Below, one piece after another: positions 28,561-36,225 of a stretch of 64,000 nucleotides of DNA. Every line of letters begins with the position of its first letter. Within the stretch, counting starts at the first letter, position 1. The translations under genes were made by a program, and so were the position numbers. The DNA is from an uncultured Collinsella sp. (GTDB lineage: Bacteria > Actinomycetota > Coriobacteriia > Coriobacteriales > Coriobacteriaceae). The notes under the pieces were generated by a model, which did not search any database, was not told where the DNA came from, and saw only the letters and a list, made by a program, of their open reading frames with translations. The stretch is from assembly GCA_900755685.1 (NCBI GenBank), contig CAAEHI010000044.1, positions 62,001 to 126,000 on the forward strand, given 5' to 3'.

Positions 28561-29301
28561 TCATTTCGCCCTTTGAATGATATTGGTCCCAATTCCCGTC
28601 AGACGCGAAATCTGGTCAATCGTAAACCCCCGATGCCTCAACACTGCCAGAAGACGATTTCGCTCTGATTTCGGCAAAGTTTTAAGCTGATAAGGCTCAT
28701 GCGGAGCCAAAAGAGCCCGGGCAACTTCCAGCGCATCCATATCGGAGATATGCTTACCTTCGGGCATAAAATAGGGATTAGGCTTGCCGTCGGTACTCGA
28801 AAGATAAAACGCTTCCGTACCCCCAAACAGATTGAGAATACCTTCACAATCACAAATTTCGGGATGAGAGAAATACTCATGGAAGCTGCTCCAGCGATAC
28901 AGAGGAGCAGAAGAAATACCTGCTTTTGCAGGATTATCGTGTATGTATCGGACGCAACGAAGCAGCTGTTTGTCGTCAGAAATGATCACACTCTTGAATC
29001 GTTCCTGGAACACCGGTCCGCGGCGGCCGGTTTTTTGATTGAAGTGTTTCGCATATGCCGCATCAATCGCATGCATAGCAACGCTCATCTGATTATCGAG
29101 ATCATCAAATAGCAGGTGAACATGATTGTCCATGAGGCACCAGGCAAGAAGACGAATATGAGCGGACGTAAATCGTCTGTTCAATAGATTGAGAAAATAA
29201 AGGCGATCGTCATCGTCTTCGAAGATCAGCTGGCCAGCACAGCCCTTGAGCATGACGTGATAATGGCCGAGTTCGGACAACGCACGGGCAACACGAGTCA
29301 T
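28561..29301 (-). CDS. REP-associated tyrosine transposase (Y1/HUH type)
   Basis: Single-strand DNA transposase of the IS200-like fold, probably acting on the palindromes around it. The HUH pair is in MDNHVHLL (HVH at about 60-62). The presumed catalytic Tyr is in RCVRYIHDNPAKAG (about 119). The Y1 domain covers about 10-135. A C-terminal helix-turn-helix-like segment (about 208-240) ends the protein. The start is ATG at 29301, with GGGAGGG five bases upstream, giving 246 residues; the frame open further upstream has no homology-like content. It appears intact. Such enzymes are usually domesticated and do not spread as IS elements. Confidence 0.88.
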   Translation of the reverse strand: MTRVARALSELGHYHVMLKGCAGQLIFEDDDDRLYFLNLLNRRFTSAHIRLLAWCLMDNHVHLLFDDLDNQMSVAMHAIDAAYAKHFNQKTGRRGPVFQERFKSVIISDDKQLLRCVRYIHDNPAKAGISSAPLYRWSSFHEYFSHPEICDCEGILNLFGGTEAFYLSSTDGKPNPYFMPEGKHISDMDALEVARALLAPHEPYQLKTLPKSERNRLLAVLRHRGFTIDQISRLTGIGTNIIQRAK

Positions 29302-29355
29302 CGAAACCCTCCCTTCCAAGGATGCAGTAGTCACAGCATACAAAAGGAAAGGAAG

Positions 29356-29394
29356 AAAAGGGCCGAACCGCCCAACAAAGGTGAGCGGTTCGGC
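29356..29394 (-). terminator. Intrinsic terminator after rsfS
   Basis: The perfect 10-bp inverted repeat GCCGAACCGC / GCGGTTCGGC (29362-29371 and 29385-29394) is followed on the minus strand by CCTTTTCTT. It lies between rsfS and the transposase, so the two are separately transcribed. Confidence 0.75.
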
Positions 29395-29404
29395 AAACGG
29401 TAGC

Positions 29405-29440
29405 AATGATTATTTTATCCCCGTCCCAGAAAAATCATTT
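29405..29440. repeat. REP-like palindrome, right copy (inverted)
   Basis: Read on the minus strand it is ATGATTTTTCTGGGACGGGG, followed by an AT-rich arm ending AATCATT. This nearly matches the left copy at 28519-28554, with differences in the core limited to a few bases. Confidence 0.7.
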
Positions 29441-29894
29441 AGAGGAGGTCGAGGGGAAGCTGGGGGGCGTCTCCCCAGAGCTTTTCGAGACGGTAGAAGT
29501 CGCGCGCCTCGGGAGTGAAGACGTGGACGACAACCGAACCATAGTCCATGAGCATCCAGGTCTTCTGCTCGCGACCCTCGATGGAGAACGGGTGCTCGCC
29601 GCAAGCCTCGGCGACCTTCTCCTCGATCTCGTCGACGATAGAATCGACCTGGCGGTTGTTGGTACCGGTGGCAAGCACAAAGTAGTCGCATACGTCGGAA
29701 AGCTCGGTCAGGTCGAGCACCTGAACGTCCTCGCCCTTCTTGTCGTAGGCGGCCTGCGCGGCGGCGCGGGCGACATCCTCGGCGGCGACACCGCTCGCAG
29801 ACAGCGAGGCGGCAGTGCGGTCGGACGTGGCGACGAAGCTCTTGTGCTCCACACCTTCAAGAATCTGCTCGTCGGTCATGGTCTCATCGGCCAT
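29439..29894 (-). CDS. rsfS: Ribosome silencing factor RsfS
   Basis: Binds L14 and blocks subunit joining when nutrients are scarce. The core is recognisable: VQVLDLTELSDVCDYFVLATGTNNRQVDSIVDEIEEK, then the WMLMDYGSVVVHVFTPEARDFYRLEKLWGDAP end. About 40 N-terminal residues precede the usual start. Length is 151 residues. The ATG has AAAGAGG upstream. It ends the obgE-nadD-yqeK-rsfS run, a conserved grouping. Confidence 0.95.
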   Translation of the reverse strand: MADETMTDEQILEGVEHKSFVATSDRTAASLSASGVAAEDVARAAAQAAYDKKGEDVQVLDLTELSDVCDYFVLATGTNNRQVDSIVDEIEEKVAEACGEHPFSIEGREQKTWMLMDYGSVVVHVFTPEARDFYRLEKLWGDAPQLPLDLL

Positions 29895-29921
29895 GGAATA
29901 CCTCTTTCTAGACAGCCCGAG

Positions 29922-30530
29922 CTAGCGCAGCTGGGCGTAATGGTTGTAAATCGTAATAGCCGTGGGATAAAGATAGCGCCCGGACTGGATCACGTAGACC
30001 AGACCCTGCGCAAAACAGGAGAAGAACAACTCGTCGAGCGTCGACTCCCCCACCATCTCGCGCAGGGCATGGGCATAGTCGCCGTGGCGGTTGGGCTCGA
30101 TGGCATCGGCCACAAAGACCACCATATCGAGCGGCGTCATGTCGCAGGCACCCACGGTGTGACGGTCGACAGCCTGGAAAACGGCCGGCGACAACTCGGG
30201 GAAAAGTTGCGGAAGCTCATAGGCGGCAACAGGGCCATGCAAAAGCGGCGTCGCGGCGGAAGGCGAGCCGGCAATCTTAATGCCGTAATGCAGAGCGCGC
30301 GTGACCAGCTCGTCGTCGGAGAGCACTTTGTCCCAGTCATGGATCAGGCCGGCGGCAGCCGCATCAAAGCGGTCAACGCCGTAGACCTCGGCCAGATGAA
30401 GTGCGGTCTCGGCAACACCCAGCGAATGCACATAGCGCTTGCGCTTATTCTTCATGCGAACATCGAGCAGCTCTTGAATGCGCTTGAGCAGCGCGCGCTC
30501 ATCGCCCTCAAACTGATCCTCTACCGACAA
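29922..30530 (-). CDS. yqeK: YqeK-type HD-domain hydrolase
   Basis: HD-superfamily phosphohydrolase; characterised members hydrolyse diadenosine tetraphosphate. Metal-binding residues are visible: His in RYVHSLGVAE (about 35), HD in LIHDWDK (64-65), His in HGPVAAYEL and Asp in FVADAIEPNR. It has 202 residues. The start is TTG at 30530, six bases after a GGGGG tract, with no ATG or GTG nearby in frame. It directly follows nadD, as in many Gram-positive bacteria. Confidence 0.92.
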   Translation of the reverse strand: MSVEDQFEGDERALLKRIQELLDVRMKNKRKRYVHSLGVAETALHLAEVYGVDRFDAAAAGLIHDWDKVLSDDELVTRALHYGIKIAGSPSAATPLLHGPVAAYELPQLFPELSPAVFQAVDRHTVGACDMTPLDMVVFVADAIEPNRHGDYAHALREMVGESTLDELFFSCFAQGLVYVIQSGRYLYPTAITIYNHYAQLR

Positions 30531-30542
30531 CGTAGACCCCCA

Positions 30543-31220
30543 TCACTCAAAATCTTCTTGGCCCAAATCGGCATATAGCCTGCGTTTGCGAATGTAGCCG
30601 AGCACGGACTCGCTCGTAAGATAGCGCACGCTCATGCCGCGGGCAACTCGCTTACGAATGTTCGTCGAGCTGATCGCCAGCGCCGGAATCTGAATATAGC
30701 GCACGTCGAACGGCAGCCCCGACTCTTTGATTCGGGCACGCGCCGTATCGATATCAAAGCCCGGTCGCGTCGCCGCAATAAAGGTGGCAAGCTCAGCGAT
30801 TCGTTCGGCATCATGCCAGGTCACAATATCGATAATCGCGTCGGCGCCCGTAATAAAGTAGAGCTTTACCTGCGGCGGGTAAAAGTCGCGAAGGGCATGA
30901 AGCGTATCGGCCGTGTAGGTTACGCCCGGACGGTCGATCTCGAACCGACTCGCCAAAAAGGCCGGGTTCGCGGCGGTGGCGAGGACCGTCATGGCATAAC
31001 GGTCCTCAGCAGGCGTCACCGGCTTGTCAAGCTTAAAGGCGGGAGAGCCCGCCGGCATAAAGAGCACAGCGTCCAAGTCGAGCGACTCGCGCGCCTGCTC
31101 GGCGGTCACCAGGTGCCCGTAATGGATGGGATCAAAGGTGCCACCCATAATGCCGAGCCTAAACTCCTGCCCGCCCTCTATGGGAAGCTCGGGCAAACCG
31201 ATTCCACCGCGCAGCGACAT
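30543..31220 (-). CDS. nadD: Nicotinate-nucleotide adenylyltransferase
   Basis: Adenylates nicotinic acid mononucleotide in NAD synthesis. The nucleotidyltransferase motif GIMGGTFDPIHYGH lies at about 23-36 and the C-terminal ISSTNIRKR near 190. It has 225 residues, with about 20 extra before the motif. The ATG follows the obgE stop by three bases. Confidence 0.96.
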   Translation of the reverse strand: MSLRGGIGLPELPIEGGQEFRLGIMGGTFDPIHYGHLVTAEQARESLDLDAVLFMPAGSPAFKLDKPVTPAEDRYAMTVLATAANPAFLASRFEIDRPGVTYTADTLHALRDFYPPQVKLYFITGADAIIDIVTWHDAERIAELATFIAATRPGFDIDTARARIKESGLPFDVRYIQIPALAISSTNIRKRVARGMSVRYLTSESVLGYIRKRRLYADLGQEDFE

Positions 31221-31223
31221 GGC

Positions 31224-32711
31224 TTACTCGCCCTCCGGGGTCTCGACGTCTTCCGCAGCAACAACGTCATCGGTACCGTCCATGGCATCCACCGCGTCGA
31301 CAGCCTCCAAGCTATCATCGGCGACGTCAACGACCTCGACGGCGACGTCCTCGCTGCCGTCCTCAAGCTCGTCCTCGTAATCCGAGAAGTCCTCGGCGCC
31401 CTCAAAGTCAAAGGCGCGCTGGCAAATGCGAACCTCGTCGCCGGCACGGCAGCCGGCCTTTTCGAGCGCATCGTCAACTCCCATGCGGGAAAACTTATGC
31501 TGCAGGTAGATGACGGCTTCCTCGTTTTCCCAGTCGGTCTGGATAACCAAGCGCTCGATGGCGCGACCGACCACGCGGAAGGCACCGGGCTCCTCTTGGA
31601 CAATGCGGAAGCGCTTCTCGCGCTGCAGACGGCGGCGCTCCCACTCCTCGTCGCGCAGATCGACAGGCTCATCGGAAACCGCAAGTTCCGCGCGGAGCTT
31701 AGCCACCTGCTCGCCCACGGCAAGCATCAGAGTGTTGAGACCGGCGCCCGTAACGGCGGAAACTGCAAAGAACATATGCCCGTCGTCGAGCGCAGCACGC
31801 TTAAGGTCGGCGATCTTGTCGGCCGTGCCCGGCGCATCGCACTTGTTGGCGACAACGATCTGCGGGCGCTCCGAGAGCTCTGCGCCATACTGCTCGAGCT
31901 CACGGTTAATAATGCGATAGTCCTCAACCGGATCGCGATCCTCAAATCCGCCCGTCATGTCAACGACATGCATGATCAGGGCCGTACGCTCAATGTGGCG
32001 CAGGAACTGATGGCCCAGGCCACGCCCCTCGCTCGCGCCCTCGATGAGACCGGGGACGTCGGCAACGACGTAAGAATATTCGCCGGCACGCACCATGCCG
32101 AGGTTCGGCACGAGCGTGGTAAACGGGTAGTCGGCAATCTTGGGGCGGGCGGCACTCATGCGCGCGATGAGCGATGACTTACCCACCGAGGGGAAGCCCA
32201 CGAGCGCGGCATCGGCCATGAGCTTCATCTCGAGCTCAATCCAGTGCTCCTCGGCCGGCTCGCCCAGCTGAGCGAACGCGGGCGCGCGGCGCACCGACGT
32301 CACAAAGTGCGTGTTGCCCAGACCACCGGCACCGCCGGGCGCCACGACTACGCGCTCGCCATCGTGTACGAGGTCGGCAATCTCGAACATCGGGGTCTGC
32401 GTCTCGGGGTCGAGCTCGCGTACCACGGTACCCATGGGAACCTTCAGGATCAGATCCTCGCCGCTTTTACCGTTACGACGGGCACCCTGCCCGTGCGTGC
32501 CGCGCTCGGCGCGGAAGTGATGCTTAAAGCGGTAATCGATCAACGAAGACAGCTGAGCATCGGCCTGGATGACGACATTGCCGCCACGACCGCCGTCGCC
32601 GCCATCGGGGCCGCCCTTGGGGACAAATGCCTCGCGCCTAAACGACATGCATCCGGCTCCGCCGTCGCCGCCGCACACGTTAATGCGGCTGATATCGGTG
32701 AACTGTGACAA
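31224..32711 (-). CDS. obgE: GTPase ObgE/CgtA
   Basis: Essential GTPase for 50S assembly and stress control. The glycine-rich Obg fold covers about 1-158 (GGDGGAGCMSFRRE, GPDGGDGGRGGNV). The G domain follows with Walker A GFPSVGKSS, switch ADYPFTT, DVPGLIEGA and NKCD. The C-terminal OCT domain is at about 345-430. A strongly acidic tail of about 65 Asp/Glu/Val-rich residues ends the protein. The start is TTG at 32711, eight bases after AGGAGG. It has 495 residues, longer than usual because of the tail. Confidence 0.96.
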   Translation of the reverse strand: MSQFTDISRINVCGGDGGAGCMSFRREAFVPKGGPDGGDGGRGGNVVIQADAQLSSLIDYRFKHHFRAERGTHGQGARRNGKSGEDLILKVPMGTVVRELDPETQTPMFEIADLVHDGERVVVAPGGAGGLGNTHFVTSVRRAPAFAQLGEPAEEHWIELEMKLMADAALVGFPSVGKSSLIARMSAARPKIADYPFTTLVPNLGMVRAGEYSYVVADVPGLIEGASEGRGLGHQFLRHIERTALIMHVVDMTGGFEDRDPVEDYRIINRELEQYGAELSERPQIVVANKCDAPGTADKIADLKRAALDDGHMFFAVSAVTGAGLNTLMLAVGEQVAKLRAELAVSDEPVDLRDEEWERRRLQREKRFRIVQEEPGAFRVVGRAIERLVIQTDWENEEAVIYLQHKFSRMGVDDALEKAGCRAGDEVRICQRAFDFEGAEDFSDYEDELEDGSEDVAVEVVDVADDSLEAVDAVDAMDGTDDVVAAEDVETPEGE

Positions 32712-32727
32712 CAGAATCGCCTCCTAC

Positions 32728-32771
32728 AAAAAGAGGGAGACCCTTGAATCCTAAAACTCAAGTGCCTCCCA
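32728..32771 (-). terminator. Imperfect terminator between rpmA and obgE
   Basis: On the minus strand GGGAGGCACTTGA pairs with TCAAGGGTCTCCC (two mismatches) and is followed by TCTTTTT. It probably reduces obgE transcription relative to rplU-rpmA. Confidence 0.65.
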
Positions 32772-32795
32772 CATATGTGCTCTATGAAGGGTGAA

Positions 32796-33053
32796 TTACG
32801 CGTTCGCGAGCGGGCGTACGCTGACCCTGTGCTTGATACCCTTGTGGAACTCAACGGTACCGTCGACCAGCGCGAACAGCGTGTCGTCCTTACCACGGCC
32901 AACGTTCTCACCCGGGTGGATGTGCGTGCCGTGCTGACGGACGAGAATCGTGCCCGTGGTTACCGTCTGGCCGGCATAGCGCTTCGTGCCAAGGCGCTGA
33001 CCGCGGGAGTCACGGCCATTACGGGAGGAACCGAGTCCTTTTTTGTGTGCCAT
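32796..33053 (-). CDS. rpmA: 50S ribosomal protein L27
   Basis: Large-subunit protein near the peptidyl transferase centre. MAHKKGLGSSRNGRDSRGQRLG is the conserved opening, and QRGTHIHPG-like QHGTHIHPGENVGRGKDDTLFAL follows. Length is 85 residues. The N-terminus starts directly with the mature-type sequence, without the cleaved extension found in Firmicutes. Confidence 0.98.
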   Translation of the reverse strand: MAHKKGLGSSRNGRDSRGQRLGTKRYAGQTVTTGTILVRQHGTHIHPGENVGRGKDDTLFALVDGTVEFHKGIKHRVSVRPLANA

Positions 33054-33086
33054 TGTGTATACCTACTCTTTCGTTACGAGTGTAAT

Positions 33087-33461
33087 CTACTCGGCGACGG
33101 GAGCCTCGGCAACAGCCTCAGCCTCTGCCTTGACAGCCTTCTTGGCGCGGGAGGTAGCCTGAACCTTCACAATCTTCAGCTTGGTGAGCTGCTGACGGTG
33201 ACCCTTCAGACGACGATAGCGCTTGCGCTTGTGGAACTTGAAGACCAGCTGCTTCTCGCCCTTGAACTGCTCAACGATCTGAGCGGTAACCTTGGCCTTG
33301 GCCAGCTTGTCGGGATCGGTGACGATCTTCTTACCATCGTTGAGGAAGATAACCGGCAGGGTGACCTTGTCGCCCTCATTGCCCTCGATCTTCTCGACGG
33401 TGATGACATCGTCGGTGGCGACCTTGTACTGCTTGCCGCCCGTGTTAACGATTGCGTACAT
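33087..33461 (-). CDS. rplU: 50S ribosomal protein L21
   Basis: Large-subunit protein. It begins MYAIVNTGGKQYKVATDD and contains KFHKRKRYRRLKGHRQQLTKLKI, the family signature. The ATG at 33461 lies eight bases after AAGGGC. It has 124 residues with an Ala/Glu/Lys-rich tail of about 20. It heads rplU-rpmA-obgE. Confidence 0.97.
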   Translation of the reverse strand: MYAIVNTGGKQYKVATDDVITVEKIEGNEGDKVTLPVIFLNDGKKIVTDPDKLAKAKVTAQIVEQFKGEKQLVFKFHKRKRYRRLKGHRQQLTKLKIVKVQATSRAKKAVKAEAEAVAEAPVAE

Positions 33462-33503
33462 GTTTACTTGCCCTTCATGCATCAGTTAGTGCAACAGCCG
33501 AAT

Positions 33504-33532
33504 ATAGTAGCAGGCGAAAATACCCCCGTCAA
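33504..33532 (-). promoter_or_regulatory. Promoter of rplU-rpmA
   Basis: Minus strand TTGACG (33527-33532), a 17-base spacer and TACTAT (33504-33509). The -35 overlaps the stop codon of the upstream gene. Confidence 0.7.
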
Positions 33533-34341
33533 CGAGTATGTGGAGCAAATCCACAAGTTCGCACAGGTATGGGGCTGACGAGTCGGCCCTCGTCGTCCTC
33601 GCATGCTTGATTCTGACGCTCGACATCGTAGGAGCAGATGGTCACGAGGTCTTGCATACCGGTGGAAACAATAGGTGCATCCACGCCCGGGGTCAAGCCC
33701 TGCAACAAAACATCAGCCGCAGAAAGCAAAATTTCCGGACGCATGGAGCCCTCGTTGTCGGCATGGGTGTCGAGCATGAGCACCAAATGGTCCGGGCGCT
33801 CCCCCGCCGTGAGCTCATAGCCCACGAGCGTGTGATCCAAATCCAAGCGCTTGCTCTTTTTGCCGCGCGCGTAGTCGATGCCGTGGCCCGCGCGCAGCGT
33901 GTCGATCGCACGACGCACCTCGTCGGCGCTTACGGGCGCCTCGGAATCCAAGTGCAGGTCGATGCGATACGACAAGCGCGTGAGCTGCGCCGTCAACGCC
34001 GGCGTGTGCACGTCGATGTACGCCGCCTCGATGGGCGCCAGATCGGCCGGAGACGCCGCAGCCAGGCGCCCAAACGCCTCGTCGAGCGCCACGAACTCGG
34101 TCATAAACAGGTCATACCACTCGCAGGTCGACGACGTACCAACCGGTAGCGCCGAAGAGAAGCCCACGCGCATGTGCGGGGAGAAGCCCTGCGTGACGGC
34201 ATAGGGAAGTCCCGCGCGGCGCACGATGCGCTCAATGGTATGGATTACTTCGAGATGGCCCAGGTACTTAAGGCGATCGCGCTTGCCATAGCGAACACGA
34301 AGCCTAAAGAGCGAGGGGTTGTCGGTCAGGCGCTCACTCAT
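33529..34341 (-). CDS. DUF2344 family protein (radical SAM-linked)
   Basis: Function unknown. The opening LRVRYGKRDRLKYLGHLEVIHTIERIVRRAGLP, followed by GFSPHMRVGFSSALPVG, is typical of DUF2344 (TIGR03936), a domain fused to or encoded beside a B12-type radical SAM protein in many bacteria. Its ATG overlaps the TGA of the radical SAM gene (ATGA), so the two are translationally coupled and likely form one functional unit. It has 270 residues; the C-terminal third is variable. Confidence 0.88.
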   Translation of the reverse strand: MSERLTDNPSLFRLRVRYGKRDRLKYLGHLEVIHTIERIVRRAGLPYAVTQGFSPHMRVGFSSALPVGTSSTCEWYDLFMTEFVALDEAFGRLAAASPADLAPIEAAYIDVHTPALTAQLTRLSYRIDLHLDSEAPVSADEVRRAIDTLRAGHGIDYARGKKSKRLDLDHTLVGYELTAGERPDHLVLMLDTHADNEGSMRPEILLSAADVLLQGLTPGVDAPIVSTGMQDLVTICSYDVERQNQACEDDEGRLVSPIPVRTCGFAPHTR

Positions 34342-36215
34342 GCGCGATCACCCATCAATACATTCTTGGCGTGGAGCGTGGGGCAGATCCCGCAGCCGGT
34401 GCACGACGTACGGGTGCAGTCGGGAGTCGTGACGCCCTCGAGCGAGCGACGGTACTCGCGCTCGAGGAAACCGCGCGTGCAGCCGGGGCTCACATGCTCC
34501 CACGGCAAACGCCAATCCAACTCGTAGGGCAGGTGTACGAGCTCATTGAGGTCGATGCCGTTTTTGGCAGCAGCCTCCTTCCAGTTATCGAGCGAGAAAT
34601 GCTCTACCCAGGCGTCAAAGCGAGAGCCCGAGCGCCAAGCATCGATGATGACGGGCGTCATGTCACGACCGGCGCGGGACAGCGCGGCCTCGATGAGCGA
34701 GGTCTCGGCATCGTGGTAATGAACGCGGACGGCACGGTTGCGAACGCTCGTGATAAGCAGCTTCTGGCGACGCTTGACGTCGTCGTAGTCGAGCTGCGGG
34801 CACCACTGGAACGGCGTGGCAGCCTTGGGGATAAAGACCGAAACCGAAATGGAAACCGAGATCGAGCCGCGACGAGCCTTGGGCACCACGGAACGACCGA
34901 GCTCCAGCACGTGATCGGCCAGGTTGGCGATGGCCAAGATGTCCTCGTCGCGCTCGCCGGGAAGGCCCATCATAAAGTAGAGCTTCATGCGGTTCCAGCC
35001 GGCCTCGAAGGCCGCCTTGGCCGCACGGTCCAGGTCCTCCTCGGTCACGTTCTTGTTAATGATGTCGCGCATGCGCTGGCTGCCGGCCTCGGGCGCGAAC
35101 GTCAGGCCGCCCTTCTTCTCGCCGGCGACCGACTCGGCCATATCCACGCCAAACGAATCCAGGCGCTGCGACGGAATAGACACGCGAATACCCGTATCCT
35201 CCAGGCGACGGTTGAGCCTGCCGAGCACGTCGCGAATGCAGGAATGGTCGGTCGTGGAGAGCGAGGTCAGCGACACCTCGTCATAGCCGGTCTTTTCCAG
35301 ACCCTGAATCACCGACGAGACGATCTGGTCGGCCGAGCGCTCGCGCACCGGGCGATACGTCATGCCGGCCTGGCAAAAACGACAGCCGCGGGCGCAGCCG
35401 CGCAGGATCTCGATAGACAGGCGGTCGTGGACCAGCTGCGCATAGGGCACGCACGACTGCGACAGCGGATTCGTGGCGCCGAAATCCTCGACGACGCGCT
35501 TGTAGACCACGGTCGGCGCATCCTTGCCCTCACGCGGCACGGTGTAGCCATGCGGCGAGCAGGGCTCGTCGTGACGAACTTCATAGAGCGACGGCACGTA
35601 GTTGCCGGCAATGGATGCAAGCTGCTCGACAATCTGCGCGCGCGGGACCCCTTCGTCACGCAGGCGGCGATGCAGCTGGCAGGTCTCGAGCAGCGATTCC
35701 TCGCCCTCGCCGATGAGAATGGCATCGAAGAAGGCCGCGTACGGCTCTGGGTTGTACACCGAGGGGCCGCCGGCAATGATGATGGGGTCGTCTTCGCCTC
35801 GGTCGGCCGCCAACAGTGGAATGCCAGCGAGGTCGAGTGCCTCGAGGAAGTTCGTCACCGCCATCTCGTGCGGCACATGCAGACCGACGATATCAAACGA
35901 AGCGACCGGCGCTGCACCCTCGAGCGAGAGCAGCGGAATGCCCGCCTCGCGCATAGCGTCACCCATATCGGGCCACGGCACATAGCCACGCTCGCAGGAG
36001 ATGCCCTCGGCCTGGTTAAGGATGTTGTAGAGGATGGCGATACCCTGGTTGGGCAGACCGACCTCGTACACATCCGGATAGATCAGGCAGCAACGGTAGT
36101 CGGCATCGGCCTTGGAAAGCGTGCCCCACTCGTGATCGATATAGCGACTCGGCTTCTCGACCTTGGCGAGCAACGGCTCAATTAAATGAAAACAGTCTTG
36201 GTATGCAACGCGCAA
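34338..36215 (-). CDS. TIGR03960-type radical SAM protein
   Basis: Unknown substrate. An N-terminal B12-binding-like domain spans about 40-190 (PDVYEVGLPNQG, HEMAVTNFLEAL, GGPSVYNPEP). The radical SAM core has CARGCRFCQAG (Cys at about 274, 278, 281), RPVRERSADQIV and FAPEAGSQRMRDIINKNVTE. The C-terminus carries more cysteines (CTRTSCTGCGICP) that could hold another cluster. The chosen start is TTG at 36215, seven bases after AGGGG, giving 625 residues; a TTG at 36236 overlaps the upstream gene and lacks a site. The fused DUF2344 seen in many homologues is a separate gene here. Confidence 0.9.
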   Translation of the reverse strand: MRVAYQDCFHLIEPLLAKVEKPSRYIDHEWGTLSKADADYRCCLIYPDVYEVGLPNQGIAILYNILNQAEGISCERGYVPWPDMGDAMREAGIPLLSLEGAAPVASFDIVGLHVPHEMAVTNFLEALDLAGIPLLAADRGEDDPIIIAGGPSVYNPEPYAAFFDAILIGEGEESLLETCQLHRRLRDEGVPRAQIVEQLASIAGNYVPSLYEVRHDEPCSPHGYTVPREGKDAPTVVYKRVVEDFGATNPLSQSCVPYAQLVHDRLSIEILRGCARGCRFCQAGMTYRPVRERSADQIVSSVIQGLEKTGYDEVSLTSLSTTDHSCIRDVLGRLNRRLEDTGIRVSIPSQRLDSFGVDMAESVAGEKKGGLTFAPEAGSQRMRDIINKNVTEEDLDRAAKAAFEAGWNRMKLYFMMGLPGERDEDILAIANLADHVLELGRSVVPKARRGSISVSISVSVFIPKAATPFQWCPQLDYDDVKRRQKLLITSVRNRAVRVHYHDAETSLIEAALSRAGRDMTPVIIDAWRSGSRFDAWVEHFSLDNWKEAAAKNGIDLNELVHLPYELDWRLPWEHVSPGCTRGFLEREYRRSLEGVTTPDCTRTSCTGCGICPTLHAKNVLMGDRA

Positions 36216-36225
36216 CGGAAAACCC

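Larger units (their letters stand above)
28519..29440 (-). mobile_element. REP-associated tyrosine transposase with flanking inverted palindromes
   Basis: One HUH-type transposase gene lies between two inverted copies of a 36-base palindrome, a layout typical of RAYT/REP units. The unit sits between dinB and rsfS and replaces only intergenic space. The rsfS stop codon (29439-29441) falls at the very edge of the right palindrome. Base composition inside is visibly less GC-rich than in the neighbours, consistent with acquisition. Confidence 0.65.

Noticed and set aside
34338..36215. B12 riboswitch for the B12-binding-like radical SAM gene
   Set aside because: The gene starts inside or next to the previous gene, with no leader to hold one.
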